Shown here in pieces: positions 45,135 to 54,177 of a stretch of 64,000 nt of DNA. The number at the start of each line of letters is the position of its first letter. Position 1 is the first letter of the stretch. Both the position numbers and the translations under genes were made by a program. The DNA is from Halobacteriovoraceae bacterium (GTDB lineage Bacteria > Bdellovibrionota > Bacteriovoracia > Bacteriovoracales > Bacteriovoracaceae): NCBI GenBank assembly GCA_002718735.1, contig PBFR01000030.1:1-64000 (forward strand), read 5' to 3'. The notes under the pieces were generated by a model, which saw only the letters and a program-made list of their open reading frames with translations, did no database searches and had not been told where the DNA came from.

Positions 45135-48100
45135 ATGCTAGATAATGTTATAAAATTTGCACTTAGGAATAGGCTATTAGTTGTAAGCCTTTCCGCTCTT
45201 TTAGTGGTCTATGGATTTTTTGTGGTCCGGGACCTTCCTGTTGATGTTTTTCCAAACCTAAATAAACCAAAGGTAACAATAATTACCGAGAGTCACGGCT
45301 TTGCTCCAGAAGAAGTTGAAACTTTGGTAACCCTTCCGATTGAAAAATCGATGATAGGGACCACTGGTGTGACTCGTGTTCGTTCTTCCAGCGGTATGGG
45401 GATCAGTATAATCCATGTTGAATTCGAATGGGGCTCGGACATATTTAGGAATCGGCAATTAGTAACTGAGAAGTTACAAATGGTTTCTGAACGTTTGCCA
45501 GAAGAAATTACTCCAACTTTGGCACCTATAAGCTCCATTATGGGAGAAATTCAATTCTTGGGACTTCAAACAAATACTGAGGAATTCGACCTGTTGGAGC
45601 TGAGAACTTTGGCGGATTGGGTTATTCGACCCCAGCTACTCTCTATAGCTGGTGTAAGTAATGTTGTTGTAATTGGTGGTGGAAGAAAACAATTCCAAAT
45701 TAAAATTGACCCTGAAAAGTTAAGGTTAAAGGGTCTTTCCATGGACTCACTGTTGGATAACCTTAAACACCTTAGTGAAAATACCACTGGTGGATTTGTT
45801 GACAGGGACGAAAAGGAGTTCTTAATCCGAATTGTGGGAAGGGCTTTTACTGTCGAGGATCTTGAAGAGTCTGTAGTGGCACTTCATTTGGGAAGGCCTG
45901 TAATGCTTAAGGATATTGCCACTGTGGAAATTGGGGCCCAACCCAAAAGAGGTGATGGGTCTATAAATGGAAAGAAGGCCGTTATCATGACTGTTCAGAA
46001 GCAGCCCGATGCATCTACGATAGAGGTTACTGCGCGGATAGATGAGCTAGTAAAACGCTTAAAGCCTAGGATGCCAAAAGGCGTGGAGTTGAAAGGTGAT
46101 TTGTTTAAACAGAGTTACTTTATTCAAAACTCCATAAATAATGTAAAAGAAGCACTGATGGATGGCTCGATTATTGTTGCTATTGTTTTGTTTCTATTTC
46201 TTTTGAATTTGAGAACTACGTTTATCACCCTCACCGCAATACCCCTCTCATTTGTTCTAACTGCGGTTATCTTCAAATTTTTTGGCCTATCTGTGAACAC
46301 CATGACACTTGGTGGCCTGGCCATTGCTATTGGTGAATTGGTAGATGACGCTATTGTTGATGTGGAAAATGTATTTAGAAGACTAAAGCAAGCCAAGCTT
46401 AAAGGCGAGGCTTCAAACCCTTTAAAGATCGTTTATTTAGCCTCAAGCGAGATTCGAAACTCTATCGTGTTATCTACTTTCATTGTTATTTTAGTGTTTG
46501 TGCCATTGTTTTATTTGAGTGGAATTGAAGGGCGTCTTTTCGCCCCGCTAGGAGTGGCGTACATTGTTTCCTTGTTAGCGAGTTTATTAGTATCACTAAC
46601 GCTTACGCCTGTTCTATGCTCCTACTTTCTTCCAAGTGCCAAGTTCATGGAGAAGTCCGAAGGCAAGCTTATAAGAAATCTTAAACTGGTTGATAGAAAA
46701 ATTCTTGAAAAAATTCTTCATCGGCCAATTCCTATTTTAGTTGTTTGTTTCATTTTGTTGGCGGGATCATTATCCTTACTGCCGAAAATGGGGCGCAATT
46801 TCTTACCGGAATTTAATGAAGGGACGGCCACTATTGGACTCGCGGCTGGGCCTGGCATCTCTTTAGTGGAGTCGAACAAAGTTGGTAAAAAAGCAGAGGA
46901 TCTAATGCTTGCAGTGCCTGAGGTCAAAAGCACCATAAGGAGAACCGGAAGGGCCGAAATGGATGAGCACGCCGAGGGAGTTCATTGGAGCGAAATTGAC
47001 GTGGACTTTCATGAGGGGGGAAGGCCTAAAGAAGAAGTCCTGCAAGACATTAGAGCAACACTTGGCAACATCCCCAACACCTATGTAAACATTGGGCAGC
47101 CTATAGGTCACAGGCTTGATCACCTTTTATCTGGTGTGCGTGCTCAAATAGCAATAAAAATTGTGGGGTCGGATCTTGGTGCATTGCGAAGACTTGGGAA
47201 AGAGGTTGAAAGAAAGCTAAAAGACATTGAGGGATTAGTTGATTTGCAAACAGAACAGCAAGTTTTAGTTCCGCAAATTAAAGTACACGTGTACCGTGAG
47301 GATGCCGCCAACTTTGGGATAAACACAAGTGACTTGGTAGAGATGTTAGAAATTGCTCTCAACGGAGAGGTTGTTGGCAACGTAATTCAAGATCAGCGAA
47401 TTTTTGACATCTTTATGAGGTTCAAAGAGTCAACTAGGGAAGATCTAGACAGAATGAGAAATCTACCAATAAAGGTGATGCCAACAGGTAAAGTCGTTAA
47501 ATTAGAGGACGTTGCTTCTGTCTATGAGACTGATGGGCCAAACATAATCAACCGAGAGGATGGACAGCGAAGAATTGTTGTCCAGGCAAACTCAGAGGGT
47601 GTGCCCCTTGATCGCCTGGTCGCACAAATAGAGGAGAGACTGAAGGAAGTTGATTTTCCTGAGGGCTACTTTGTACAAATGGGTGGTCAATTTGAAAGTG
47701 AGCAGAGTGCTAGTCGCATGATCGCTGTTTTAGGCACATTCTCTCTAATCGCGGTGATTGTCGTTCTTTATTGGAGATTTGGAAGTTTTATGATGTGTGC
47801 TCAAGTTCTGACAGCTCTTCCACTAGCCTTAATAGGAAGCATCGCTTCGATCTACTTTACGGAAAAAACACTTTCTGTGGCGACATTAATTGCTTTTATC
47901 ACTCTTTGCGGGATCGCTTCTAGAAACGGGGTAATGATGATTTCACATTATCTTCACCTCATCGAATTTGAGGGGGGGAAGTTTGATAAAGAAACTATTA
48001 TAAGAGGCTCTCAAGAAAGGCTTATTCCTGTCCTAATGACTGCCTTAACCGCGGTATTTGCCCTGATGCCAATTTTATTCTCAAAAGGAGAGGCCGGAAA

Positions 48101-48260
48101 AGAGATACTCTACCCCGTGGCAGTGGTTATCACTGGAGGGCTTTTAACTTCAACATTATTGGATATTTTTGTTACGCCTGTGGTGTTTTATAACTATGCC
48201 GGCAAAGGCGTCAAAAAGTATTTGAGAAAAAGGAAAGAACAATGCGAAGCTTCTTTTTAG
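45135..48260 (+). CDS. HME-type RND metal efflux permease (CusA/CzcA family)
   Basis: Proton-driven inner membrane pump for heavy metals. The 1041-residue protein has twelve predicted TM helices in the RND arrangement, two large periplasmic loops and the HME-type TM4 proton-relay motif in LAIAIGELVDDAIVDVENVF near residue 400. GRAEMDEHAEGVHWSEIDVD in the second half is typical of the CusA/CzcA group. The metal (Cu/Ag or Zn/Co/Cd) cannot be read reliably. It overlaps the TolC-like gene by 19 bases. No membrane-fusion protein is recognisable next to it. Confidence 0.92.
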   Translation: MLDNVIKFALRNRLLVVSLSALLVVYGFFVVRDLPVDVFPNLNKPKVTIITESHGFAPEEVETLVTLPIEKSMIGTTGVTRVRSSSGMGISIIHVEFEWGSDIFRNRQLVTEKLQMVSERLPEEITPTLAPISSIMGEIQFLGLQTNTEEFDLLELRTLADWVIRPQLLSIAGVSNVVVIGGGRKQFQIKIDPEKLRLKGLSMDSLLDNLKHLSENTTGGFVDRDEKEFLIRIVGRAFTVEDLEESVVALHLGRPVMLKDIATVEIGAQPKRGDGSINGKKAVIMTVQKQPDASTIEVTARIDELVKRLKPRMPKGVELKGDLFKQSYFIQNSINNVKEALMDGSIIVAIVLFLFLLNLRTTFITLTAIPLSFVLTAVIFKFFGLSVNTMTLGGLAIAIGELVDDAIVDVENVFRRLKQAKLKGEASNPLKIVYLASSEIRNSIVLSTFIVILVFVPLFYLSGIEGRLFAPLGVAYIVSLLASLLVSLTLTPVLCSYFLPSAKFMEKSEGKLIRNLKLVDRKILEKILHRPIPILVVCFILLAGSLSLLPKMGRNFLPEFNEGTATIGLAAGPGISLVESNKVGKKAEDLMLAVPEVKSTIRRTGRAEMDEHAEGVHWSEIDVDFHEGGRPKEEVLQDIRATLGNIPNTYVNIGQPIGHRLDHLLSGVRAQIAIKIVGSDLGALRRLGKEVERKLKDIEGLVDLQTEQQVLVPQIKVHVYREDAANFGINTSDLVEMLEIALNGEVVGNVIQDQRIFDIFMRFKESTREDLDRMRNLPIKVMPTGKVVKLEDVASVYETDGPNIINREDGQRRIVVQANSEGVPLDRLVAQIEERLKEVDFPEGYFVQMGGQFESEQSASRMIAVLGTFSLIAVIVVLYWRFGSFMMCAQVLTALPLALIGSIASIYFTEKTLSVATLIAFITLCGIASRNGVMMISHYLHLIEFEGGKFDKETIIRGSQERLIPVLMTALTAVFALMPILFSKGEAGKEILYPVAVVITGGLLTSTLLDIFVTPVVFYNYAGKGVKKYLRKRKEQCEASF

Positions 48261-49489
48261 GCATTTTTATTTGCAGTGCTTGTTTTGGAAAGAGCTATAC
48301 CCTGAATAAGATTATAACAATCACCCAGGAAAGAAATATTAAAGCAGAGCTTGCTAAAACTGATATTTTGGCATTGGAGTCTGAGATTGACTATGAGAAA
48401 TCCCATTATTTTCCAGAACTAAAGGCTGTAACTGGTGTGGAAACCGCGGATGCTCCTGGAAATGACGCTATAAGCGGCTCCAACTTTTTAGCAGAAGCAA
48501 GATTGGAGTATGAAATCTTTCAGTTTGGAAGAACGTCAAAGAAGTTAAGCGCATTAGGAGAATTGCGAAGAAATAAGATAGACCTCTTTGAGCACTCCAA
48601 GGTTGAAGTATCACGGAATGTGAAGAAAGACTTCTTCCAAGCGCTGTACTTTCAAGAAGTGTTTAAAATCTTGGAGAAAGAGCTTAATTCAAACAAGGCC
48701 TTGCGAAGGCAAGTTAGGTTTAGACGAAAGCAAGGGTTGGTTGGGAAAGCCGATGTTCTTGAAATGGACATGAGAAGGGCCTCTCTTAAATCAAGACTTC
48801 TCGAAGTTAAAGAGGCGTTGGCCTTCTATAAAAACAAACTAAGGCAACGTGCTTTCCTGGAAGAAAGTGCTGAGTTTGAGCTCAAGGGCAATCTTCCTCA
48901 TGAACACTTCGAAGTTAAACTTGATGATCTTTTAAAAGCGTCAGCGATTTTTAACAGGGGATATAAAGCACTCAAAGCAAGAACTAGATCCAATGCCTAT
49001 AAAGTTGAGGCGGAAAAAACTCTAAAACTGCCTTCTTTAAAGTTAAGGGCACGTTACGGACAGATGAGAATTGATGAAAAGTATTCTGACAATTCTATGG
49101 AAGGCCTTGCGGGTATTTATTTGGAGATACCTTTATTTGATGGCGGAGCTAAAAATGCCAAAATTGCAGCTCGAAAGGCGGAATTGGCTAAAGAAAGCTT
49201 AAAGTTAAAGGCGATGAAAAAATCACTTAGAATAGAAGTTTCACAAAAGCTTAGAAGACTAGAAAGCATTCATGAACGAGTGGACTTAGCGGAGTCCAAT
49301 GTAAAAAGTGGCGAGAAATACTTCAATGAAGTTAGCGAAGAGTATAAACGTGGTGTTAAAAACTCTGTGGACCTCGCAGGAGCAAGAGATCGGTTTTTAG
49401 AATTCAAGATTGATCTCTTAAAAAGCAAAAAAGATTTTATAATTACTAAACTCGAACTGGAGGAGGTGGCAGGTGTCACATTGGATTAA
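48242..49489 (+). CDS. TolC-family outer membrane efflux protein
   Basis: The 415-residue protein has a signal peptide (MRSFFLGIFICSACFG) and the TolC/OEP architecture: two halves of long amphipathic helices with a beta segment each (LKAVTGVETADA, and LKLRARYGQMRIDE with FDGGAKNAKIAARKAELAKE). It would form the outer channel of the RND pump. Its ATG lies inside the last 19 bases of the pump gene, so translation is coupled. The next gene overlaps its end by 17 bases. Confidence 0.88.
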   Translation: MRSFFLGIFICSACFGKSYTLNKIITITQERNIKAELAKTDILALESEIDYEKSHYFPELKAVTGVETADAPGNDAISGSNFLAEARLEYEIFQFGRTSKKLSALGELRRNKIDLFEHSKVEVSRNVKKDFFQALYFQEVFKILEKELNSNKALRRQVRFRRKQGLVGKADVLEMDMRRASLKSRLLEVKEALAFYKNKLRQRAFLEESAEFELKGNLPHEHFEVKLDDLLKASAIFNRGYKALKARTRSNAYKVEAEKTLKLPSLKLRARYGQMRIDEKYSDNSMEGLAGIYLEIPLFDGGAKNAKIAARKAELAKESLKLKAMKKSLRIEVSQKLRRLESIHERVDLAESNVKSGEKYFNEVSEEYKRGVKNSVDLAGARDRFLEFKIDLLKSKKDFIITKLELEEVAGVTLD

Positions 49490-50159
49490 AGTATTCTTGG
49501 GAGCTCTGATTTTTCTGACTGCATTGGCAGCTACTGGTGCGGAGGTTGTTCACACAAAGTGGGAACTGAAAGAGGAGTACCTTAACTTGGAAGAATCCTT
49601 TAAGGGAAAAAGCAACCATAGTATTAAAATGGGAATAGGCACAAAAGATATCTCAGACCTTAATCTCAATAGCGGCTCCAATGAGTTTGCGTTGGGAGCT
49701 CAAAGCATTTCTGGTGCCCAAATGGATTACGAGTATCAATTAAGCTCTTCTGCCACTCTAGAGTCTGCTATCTACTCAAACTTGGGGTTTTATACAAAGT
49801 ATAACGACTTAGGTGAAATGGGACACGCGGACCTATCAATTGTTGACTTATTTGTGGGAGCATCTATTGGAAGGGCCTTCTTCTCCCTGGAGAACTTAAA
49901 GTTAAGGACCTTTGCAGGACTAGGGCATGCTTACTATTACCAAAGAGGTGATGTTGAAGAAACGAACACAGAAAGAAGCGGAAACGAGGCCGAATATGGC
50001 GTTGGTATAGACTGGCTAATCTCTTCAAAAGACGCATATCCACAGGCCTGGTCCAGTGATTATCTTCTGGGAGTAAAGTATTCTAAGTTTAACTCTCTAG
50101 GACAGGAAGATGAATTGTCAGGAAGTAAGGTCGGAGCAGTTTTTGGAGTTAAATTATGA
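49473..50159 (+). CDS. Outer-membrane beta-barrel protein of the efflux operon
   Basis: The 228-residue product has a signal peptide (MSHWIKVFLGALIFLTALAA) and then alternating strands typical of an 8 to 10-stranded barrel: FFSLENLKLRTFAGLGHAYY, YGVGIDWLISS, YLLGVKYSKF, and the C-terminal GAVFGVKL. It has no recognised family. The GTG start at 49473 is preceded by GGAGGTGG. It overlaps the TolC-like gene by 17 bases and the lipoprotein gene by four bases, so it is firmly part of the operon. It is not a usual component of an RND pump. Confidence 0.75.
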   Translation: MSHWIKVFLGALIFLTALAATGAEVVHTKWELKEEYLNLEESFKGKSNHSIKMGIGTKDISDLNLNSGSNEFALGAQSISGAQMDYEYQLSSSATLESAIYSNLGFYTKYNDLGEMGHADLSIVDLFVGASIGRAFFSLENLKLRTFAGLGHAYYYQRGDVEETNTERSGNEAEYGVGIDWLISSKDAYPQAWSSDYLLGVKYSKFNSLGQEDELSGSKVGAVFGVKL

Positions 50160-50635
50160 TTAGTCGTTTATTAATTTTACTTTCCCTATTGGTCATCTCT
50201 TGCGGTAGACCCCACTCAACCGACCAAGAAAAGGAAGAGGCAAAAAGAAGAGGCCGTTTAGGCGCATTAAGCAGCCAGTACAATGATGTTGAAGGAAGTT
50301 TTGCGGGCAGCTTAGAGCTTCTTGATGATGGTACCGTTTATAAAGTTTATATGGATTTGAGGGTCTCTCAAGATGTAGACCCAGGAACCGGACTTCCGTT
50401 GCAGCCAAAAATTGTGGGATCTCTGAGGATTTTTGAAATGAACTCTGGGGTAGTGGAGCTTTTGACTAACTACGGGATCACAAATGGTTCTTATGACTCT
50501 GGCCCCGGTAAAATTGCTCTTGATATATCTGATGCTCTAAATATAAGGGGCTATGCCAACCATAATGTTTTAAGGGCAACTCTACACAGTTCCATAAAGG
50601 GCGATATCGGAAAACTCGATCTAGTGAGGCAATAA
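50156..50635 (+). CDS. Lipoprotein of the efflux operon, unknown
   Basis: Small lipoprotein of 159 residues, lipobox VISC at Cys16. A charged segment (DQEKEEAKRRGRLG) precedes a beta-rich domain with the pattern GSFAGSLELLDDGTVYKVYM and GSLRIFEMNSG. No family is recognised. It overlaps the barrel gene by four bases (ATGA) and the next gene by one base. It is presumably anchored in the outer membrane, where it could help assemble or gate the neighbouring channel proteins. Confidence 0.75.
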   Translation: MISRLLILLSLLVISCGRPHSTDQEKEEAKRRGRLGALSSQYNDVEGSFAGSLELLDDGTVYKVYMDLRVSQDVDPGTGLPLQPKIVGSLRIFEMNSGVVELLTNYGITNGSYDSGPGKIALDISDALNIRGYANHNVLRATLHSSIKGDIGKLDLVRQ

Positions 50636-51891
50636 TGAAAGTTGTGACCTTAAATAAAATTGCGTTAGCCCTTGTGCTTTTCATTCCCTGGACAGCGCTT
50701 AGTAGGGAGTATACTCACAGAGAATGGATTGAGGCATTTAGAGAGCGAAACCTTGAGTCCAAAGAGGAGTTGCTCAAACTATATCAGTCCAGAGAAAACA
50801 TTAATATATCCCTCGGAAGAATAGTGCCATCTTTAAATATTGGGACCGTTGTAGACACCGCTCTAAGTGGTCCTCTTGGTTTACTCAGTGGCCTGTCTAA
50901 TTTTGTGGGCTTTTTGTTGCCGTCCAGATGGTATCAATGGAACGAATCAAAGATGTTTTACAACTCTCAAAAGTTATCTTACATGGTGCTAAAGGGTGAC
51001 TATGCCTTGATGTCTGAAGAGTTGTATCTTGCCTTGAAAAAACAGTATCTAACAGCAAATGTTTTTCACAACTTAATTGAAGAGTTGGAGCCTCTGGTAA
51101 AGTCAATCAACTTTCGCGAAAGAATAGGAGAGCTCCCAAAAGGATCTTACGCTAGGGTTAAGTCCAAGCTTTACACCCTCCAGAGCGATTTAGTTCAATA
51201 CGAGATGCTCATACAATCTATTCTTATTGAACTTAACAAAGCAATTGCGGACGACTCTTTTTCTGAGCTTACTTCCATAGAATTGGCACCAAGAAATTCA
51301 ATGGGTGAAGATCCTAGATGGAATTGGCAGTGGCTAAAAGATAACCTATTAGAAATTAAGTCTATAGACACTATGGTTAAGGCCTCTGAGTTGTCTATTC
51401 GCTCCCGAACTTGGAGTTGGCTTGATCCTGCTTCTGATGGTTTTGGACTAGGTTATTTTGCTACAAAAAGAATTTCTACGTTTAAAAGGGACCAGATCAA
51501 GCTAAAAAGAGATCGAATGCTTTTGAAGTTTAAAGCTAACTTTTTAAACATTAATTCCACGCTAAATAAACGACTTGAACAAGAGAAATTATTGCGTAAA
51601 GCTGTCAATCTGTCAGGAGGACGCAAACAACAAATTCTTACTGATTATCGCCTTACTGGTGAGATGGATGCTGATGATTACATCGAAACTATAGATAACT
51701 ATCTCGGTTTCAGAATTAGAGAGATCTCTAATGGTGTGGAGCTGGAGTATTTAGAAGCTCAAAAAGACCGTCTTCTCTTTAGGAACTTTTATGATGGACT
51801 CGAGGCATTTGTTCCTCGGAGAGAAGCGAACAGATTAAATCGTTATCAAAGAAAAGAAGACAGAATCGTCGACTTTCATATGGAGGATTAA
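50635..51891 (+). CDS. Divergent TolC-like protein
   Basis: The 418-residue exported protein has a signal peptide (about 1-22). It is built of long alpha-helices with short interruptions (SLGRIVPSLNIGTVVDTALS and a second coiled stretch LKKQYLTANVFHNLIEEL), which recalls the two-fold helical repeats of TolC proteins. It lacks clear beta segments and standard OEP motifs, so homology is tentative. It begins on the last base of the preceding stop codon and abuts the next ATG. It would be a second outer membrane component in an operon that already encodes a TolC-like protein. Confidence 0.6.
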   Translation: MKVVTLNKIALALVLFIPWTALSREYTHREWIEAFRERNLESKEELLKLYQSRENINISLGRIVPSLNIGTVVDTALSGPLGLLSGLSNFVGFLLPSRWYQWNESKMFYNSQKLSYMVLKGDYALMSEELYLALKKQYLTANVFHNLIEELEPLVKSINFRERIGELPKGSYARVKSKLYTLQSDLVQYEMLIQSILIELNKAIADDSFSELTSIELAPRNSMGEDPRWNWQWLKDNLLEIKSIDTMVKASELSIRSRTWSWLDPASDGFGLGYFATKRISTFKRDQIKLKRDRMLLKFKANFLNINSTLNKRLEQEKLLRKAVNLSGGRKQQILTDYRLTGEMDADDYIETIDNYLGFRIREISNGVELEYLEAQKDRLLFRNFYDGLEAFVPRREANRLNRYQRKEDRIVDFHMED

Positions 51892-52335
51892 ATGAAAAGT
51901 TTAATGTTATTACTATCGCTATTTTTATCAACAAACCTTTTTGCACATGATGAAGGGCATGGGCCAGCCATAAAAGACGAAAGTCTAAAGGGTGGAACTG
52001 TTACCGCAATTATCGCAGAGAAAGATGTGAACAAAGGAAGAAAAGCTCAAATGGTTTATAAGGGCGAGCTTGTTCACGAGTCTAGAGGCCAGGATGTCAA
52101 ACTCTATGTTTACTCCCAAAATATGAGGCCACTTGATATGACCAAGTTTAAAAACGAGGTTAAGGCCGTTCAAATTGAGAGAGGCGGTAAAAAAGAATTT
52201 ATCCTTAAATTGGACAAAACTGGTAAATTCTTTGAAGGACAAAGACCTAAGAATAAAAGAGTGCCCTTTAATATTGACGTTTTTATAAAACAGGACGACA
52301 AGAAACTTTTTGGGGCTTTTGACGGACTGGATTAA
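51892..52335 (+). CDS. Secreted EGHGP-motif protein, possible adaptor remnant
   Basis: The 147-residue product has a signal peptide (MKSLMLLLSLFLSTNLFA) and begins the mature part with HDEGHGPAIKDESLKGGTV, a His/Glu-rich metal-site-like start that reminds me of the N-termini of some CusB/CzcB adaptors. The rest is a small beta domain ending in FDGLD. It is much too short to be a whole adaptor (about 350-450 residues). It abuts the upstream gene (0 bases) and is followed by a strong terminator, so it is the last gene of the operon. Metal binding is inferred. Confidence 0.65.
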   Translation: MKSLMLLLSLFLSTNLFAHDEGHGPAIKDESLKGGTVTAIIAEKDVNKGRKAQMVYKGELVHESRGQDVKLYVYSQNMRPLDMTKFKNEVKAVQIERGGKKEFILKLDKTGKFFEGQRPKNKRVPFNIDVFIKQDDKKLFGAFDGLD

Positions 52336-52347
52336 ACCGAGTTTCAT

Positions 52348-52376
52348 AGCCGCCAAGTTCTATGGCGGCTGTTTTT
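52348..52376 (+). terminator. Rho-independent terminator of the efflux operon
   Basis: Perfect 8-bp stem AGCCGCCA (52348-52355) and TGGCGGCT (52363-52370), 7-base loop, then G and five T. Confidence 0.92.
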
Positions 52377-52479
52377 CATGTTAAGTAATATTTCAACCTA
52401 AATACTATTAAAAGCTAACTTAGGTTGGTTGTTGAATTCCTTCTGGGGCGGTAAATTCCTTCAAAGTTGGAGGGGAATC

Positions 52480-53271
52480 ATGCTATTTACTGAAAAATTA
52501 AAAGTTCTACCCGGGATATTGGAATTGAGACGCTATCGTTACGAAAGATCTTTTGCAAATGATCAAGTTGCAAACTATTTCAGAGGTGTTTACGAAACCT
52601 TTAATCAGGCATCGGAAAATGCGCCGAAATCAAAGCCAATTGGGTATAATAATAAAGCTTCGGCAGGAATGTACAAAGAAAGAACGAAGCAAGTATACAG
52701 CACTGACTATCCTGTTTTGTACTGGATGATGCGGCTTCAGGATAAGTTTTCATCGGTCTTTGACTTTGGGGGACATATTGGTATCCATTTTTATAGCTAC
52801 GCCAAATACTTAGATTTTTCTCGGATTACTGAATGGCTAGTTTGCGATGTTAAATCAGTAATTGAAGAAGCGAGGTCTTTTAAATTGTTTGAACCAAGGT
52901 CTTCTTTAAGCTTTTCAAATGATTTTTTCGACATTGAAGGAGCTGATCTTTTTTTAGCCAATGGGTCATTACAATACCTTGAGTGGGAGTTGCATGAAAA
53001 ACTCGAACAAATTACCAATAAACCAAAATTTCTAATTTTAAATATGCTTCCATTGCATTCCACACATAAAACTATCACTTTACAAAGTATTGGCACCTCT
53101 TTTTGCCCTTATTATGTTCGGTTAAGAAAAGAATTTGTCGAGGGGTTAAATGGAATTGGATATAAACTTCTTGACGAGTGGGACAACGAACAAAAAGCAT
53201 GCAAAATTGCCTTTGAACCGGAGAGGTCTCTAAATAAATATAAGGGCATGATCTTTGAACTCAAAAAATAG
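52480..53271 (+). CDS. TIGR04325-like methyltransferase
   Basis: The 263-residue protein resembles the TIGR04325 group of putative SAM methyltransferases: YYWMMRLQ-type entry (PVLYWMMRLQDKF), a glycine-rich FDFGGHIGIHFYSYAKY motif I near residue 110, SITEWLVCDV-like motif II and a C-terminal TIGTSFCPYYVRL-type end. Related genes often sit in surface-polysaccharide clusters, but none is seen here. The start ATG 52480 has GGAGGGG six bases upstream; a TTG at 52429 lies further up with no such site. It is the last clear gene of the island cargo. Confidence 0.75.
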   Translation: MLFTEKLKVLPGILELRRYRYERSFANDQVANYFRGVYETFNQASENAPKSKPIGYNNKASAGMYKERTKQVYSTDYPVLYWMMRLQDKFSSVFDFGGHIGIHFYSYAKYLDFSRITEWLVCDVKSVIEEARSFKLFEPRSSLSFSNDFFDIEGADLFLANGSLQYLEWELHEKLEQITNKPKFLILNMLPLHSTHKTITLQSIGTSFCPYYVRLRKEFVEGLNGIGYKLLDEWDNEQKACKIAFEPERSLNKYKGMIFELKK

Positions 53272-53836
53272 CAATTTTCTGCTTAGAGACCTTTCTCTCT
53301 GCCTCGCTTTTGCACTGGCTTGGTGTAAGGTCATATACCATTTACTTAATGCACGTTCCGGTTCAAGACGCCGCAAGTTTCTTCCTTCGGCTTTTTTTAA
53401 ATAAACCTCCTTAAGAACTTTCATGAGAGTTTCATACGCTTGGATTACTTATCGCCTTACTCGCCGATTTGGCGTGTTCAGAGTTTTCTTGCCGTTTGGT
53501 TGAATGTCGTATGAGCAAAGCTTAAAGGCGTTTTGTCAGCACCTGTTCTTGGGCGAGAAGGACCAAGATAAAAATTCATCACAGGCTTTAACACATACTC
53601 ATCAGGTCTTTGCGTGTCAGCGTGTTCCTGGCTCTTGTTTGTAAGGCAGACACATCTTGTAGAAAAATAAAGAGGAGCGTGAAGAAAGAAGTGCTGTGGA
53701 TATCCAGTGAATGGTCCCACGGCACGATCAGAAAAACCGAAATTTTGCCGCTTCAAATCTAAGATCACTAAAACAACAAATTATTTGGGCTTATTTGTAC
53801 TTGAGTTTTACAGTAACTGATTGAAACTATTGAGAT
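53272..53836. other. Unassigned right part of the island, probably decayed
   Basis: No convincing gene is seen in about 565 bases. Two minus-strand open frames exist (about 53230-53424 and 53478-53768), the first with AAGGAGG before an internal start, but neither shows a recognisable family or a clean start. The last 30 bases before the second att copy share TTGAAAC and AGTAACTGATT with the region upstream of tRNA-Cys, which hints at a remnant of the tRNA promoter region. Confidence 0.4.
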
Positions 53837-53859
53837 CGGCTGTCTCCTCCAGTTAAATA

Positions 53860-53893
53860 GGGCATTGATTGAACGATCAATGCCCTTTTTTTT
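53860..53893 (+). terminator. Copy of the tRNA-Cys terminator
   Basis: Same 10-bp stem (53860-53869 and 53876-53885) and T-run as at 43291-43324, but with no tRNA before it. Confidence 0.85.
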
Positions 53894-54007
53894 ATTCTAT
53901 TGAAATCATTCGGAAAAGGTTTCAACAACTTATCTAGCCTCAATTTCTTAAAACTGTCTGGAACTGTCCCAAGCAAACCGCCGTTGGCTTGTTTTGTGCT
54001 TTTGATG

Positions 54008-54048
54008 GGCTTGTGCCGCAAGGCGCGAGATCTCGCTAAGCACAGGCC
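54008..54048. other. Cruciform-capable palindrome, right copy
   Basis: GCGAGATCTCGC at 54025-54036 inside the GGCTTGTGC (54008-54016) and GCACAGGCC (54040-54048) stem; both arms are identical to the left copy. Confidence 0.6.
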
Positions 54049-54106
54049 AAACACCTTCTTTTAGTCGTTACCATTTTTAACAACAAACTCCGCTCCTAGA
54101 GCGGGA

Positions 54107-54150
54107 CACGCAACGTGGTCCAAGACCACTCAATTGGACCACTCTGCGTG
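54107..54150. promoter_or_regulatory. 15-bp inverted repeat upstream of HTH gene, right copy
   Basis: CACGCAACGTGGTCC (54107-54121) and GGACCACTCTGCGTG (54136-54150) match at 13 of 15 positions; the right arm is identical to the left copy, the left arm has two changes. Confidence 0.5.
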
Positions 54151-54177
54151 GGTGACATGAAAAAGGAAGGTTTTAAA

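Larger units (their letters stand above)
43268..53852. mobile_element. Putative genomic island at tRNA-Cys
   Basis: The DNA between two copies of the tRNA-Cys 3' end (CGGCTGTCTCCTCCAG at 43268-43283 and 53837-53852) is what integration at a tRNA attachment site leaves behind: the tRNA is rebuilt on the left and a bare fragment stays on the right. The cargo is a metal-efflux-like operon, a DUF3147-like protein and a methyltransferase. No integrase is visible inside. The repeat extends 680 bp past the att core, so a second related element or a tandem duplication is an alternative explanation. Confidence 0.55.

Noticed and set aside
53478..53768. Minus-strand 96-residue frame considered as a transposase remnant
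   Set aside because: No transposase motif could be recognised; left as unassigned sequence.
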